Source: Ypsolopha sequella (taxonomy: Eukaryota > Arthropoda > Insecta > Lepidoptera > Ypsolophidae). From it: a stretch of 64,000 nucleotides of DNA. Of this stretch, positions 63,946 through 64,000 are shown in pieces. A model generated the notes under the pieces. The model did not search any database. It was not told the origin of the DNA and saw only the letters and a list, made by a program, of their open reading frames with translations. The stretch covers positions 7,925,501 through 7,989,500 of the forward strand of contig OW203992.1 of NCBI GenBank assembly GCA_934047225.1, given 5' to 3'. The translations under genes and the position numbers were made by a program. The stretch's first letter is position 1. Every line of letters starts with the position of its first letter.

Positions 63946-64000
63946 TTATCAGATGACTGATAGTTAGTTGATTTATCAAACGGAGGAAACTAAAACCCTA

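Overview
The window looks like 64 kb of a moth or butterfly (Lepidoptera) nuclear genome. It is AT-rich and gene-poor, with no ribosome binding sites or operons. It is dense in repeats that I associate with Lepidoptera: GGGTTCCGTAC-type repeats, RTE-like LINE tails, short inverted-repeat elements (MITEs) and tRNA-derived SINEs. I found no confident host protein-coding gene. All long coding regions belong to transposable elements, all on the minus strand.

The centrepiece is a nested insertion from about 5.6 to 23.8 kb. A lepidopteran repeat (left half 5588-5958, right half 23566-23836; a full-length relative at 29989-30616 gives the unbroken order) is split by a cut-and-paste DNA transposon (about 6300-23564, about 3.8 kb once later insertions are subtracted). 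The transposon carries one transposase gene: a short 5' exon with a ZAD-like Cys pair, a 0.5 kb intron, a second exon with a THAP-like C2CH module, a helix-turn-helix, a DDE_Tnp_4 catalytic core and a C-terminal SWIM zinc finger. A single in-frame TGA interrupts it. Two BEL/Pao LTR retrotransposons then inserted into the tandem subterminal repeats at its right end. BEL-1 (9719-16306) has 252 bp LTRs, TSD CAAAG and a broken pol. BEL-2 (16596-23431) has 465 bp LTRs, TSD ATAAT and an intact 1780-residue Gag-Pol. The tandem repeats preserve the empty-site sequence, so both insertions can be checked to the base.

Outside this block: 0-5.5 kb holds four MITEs, two of them nested; 25.7-32.5 kb holds further MITE copies, a hAT-like non-autonomous element and the full-length GGGTTCCGTAC repeats; 32-47 kb is mostly unique AT-rich DNA with repeat debris, a degenerate LTR and a hairpin; 48.4-49.2 kb is a non-repetitive, GC-richer, ATTA-motif-rich block that could be a conserved regulatory region; 50.2-51.4 kb is a MITE stuffed with SINEs; 52.8-55.7 kb is a CR1/Jockey-like LINE with a broken endonuclease; 58.5 kb has a perfect 35 bp hairpin; 60.0-60.7 kb is a piggyBac-like MITE with TTAA ends; 61.15 kb is a SINE whose A-box segment is repeated four times.

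The coding regions do not form a pathway. The window records successive waves of transposition in a gene desert or a very long intron. All family assignments come from motifs read by eye; none was tested by a database search.
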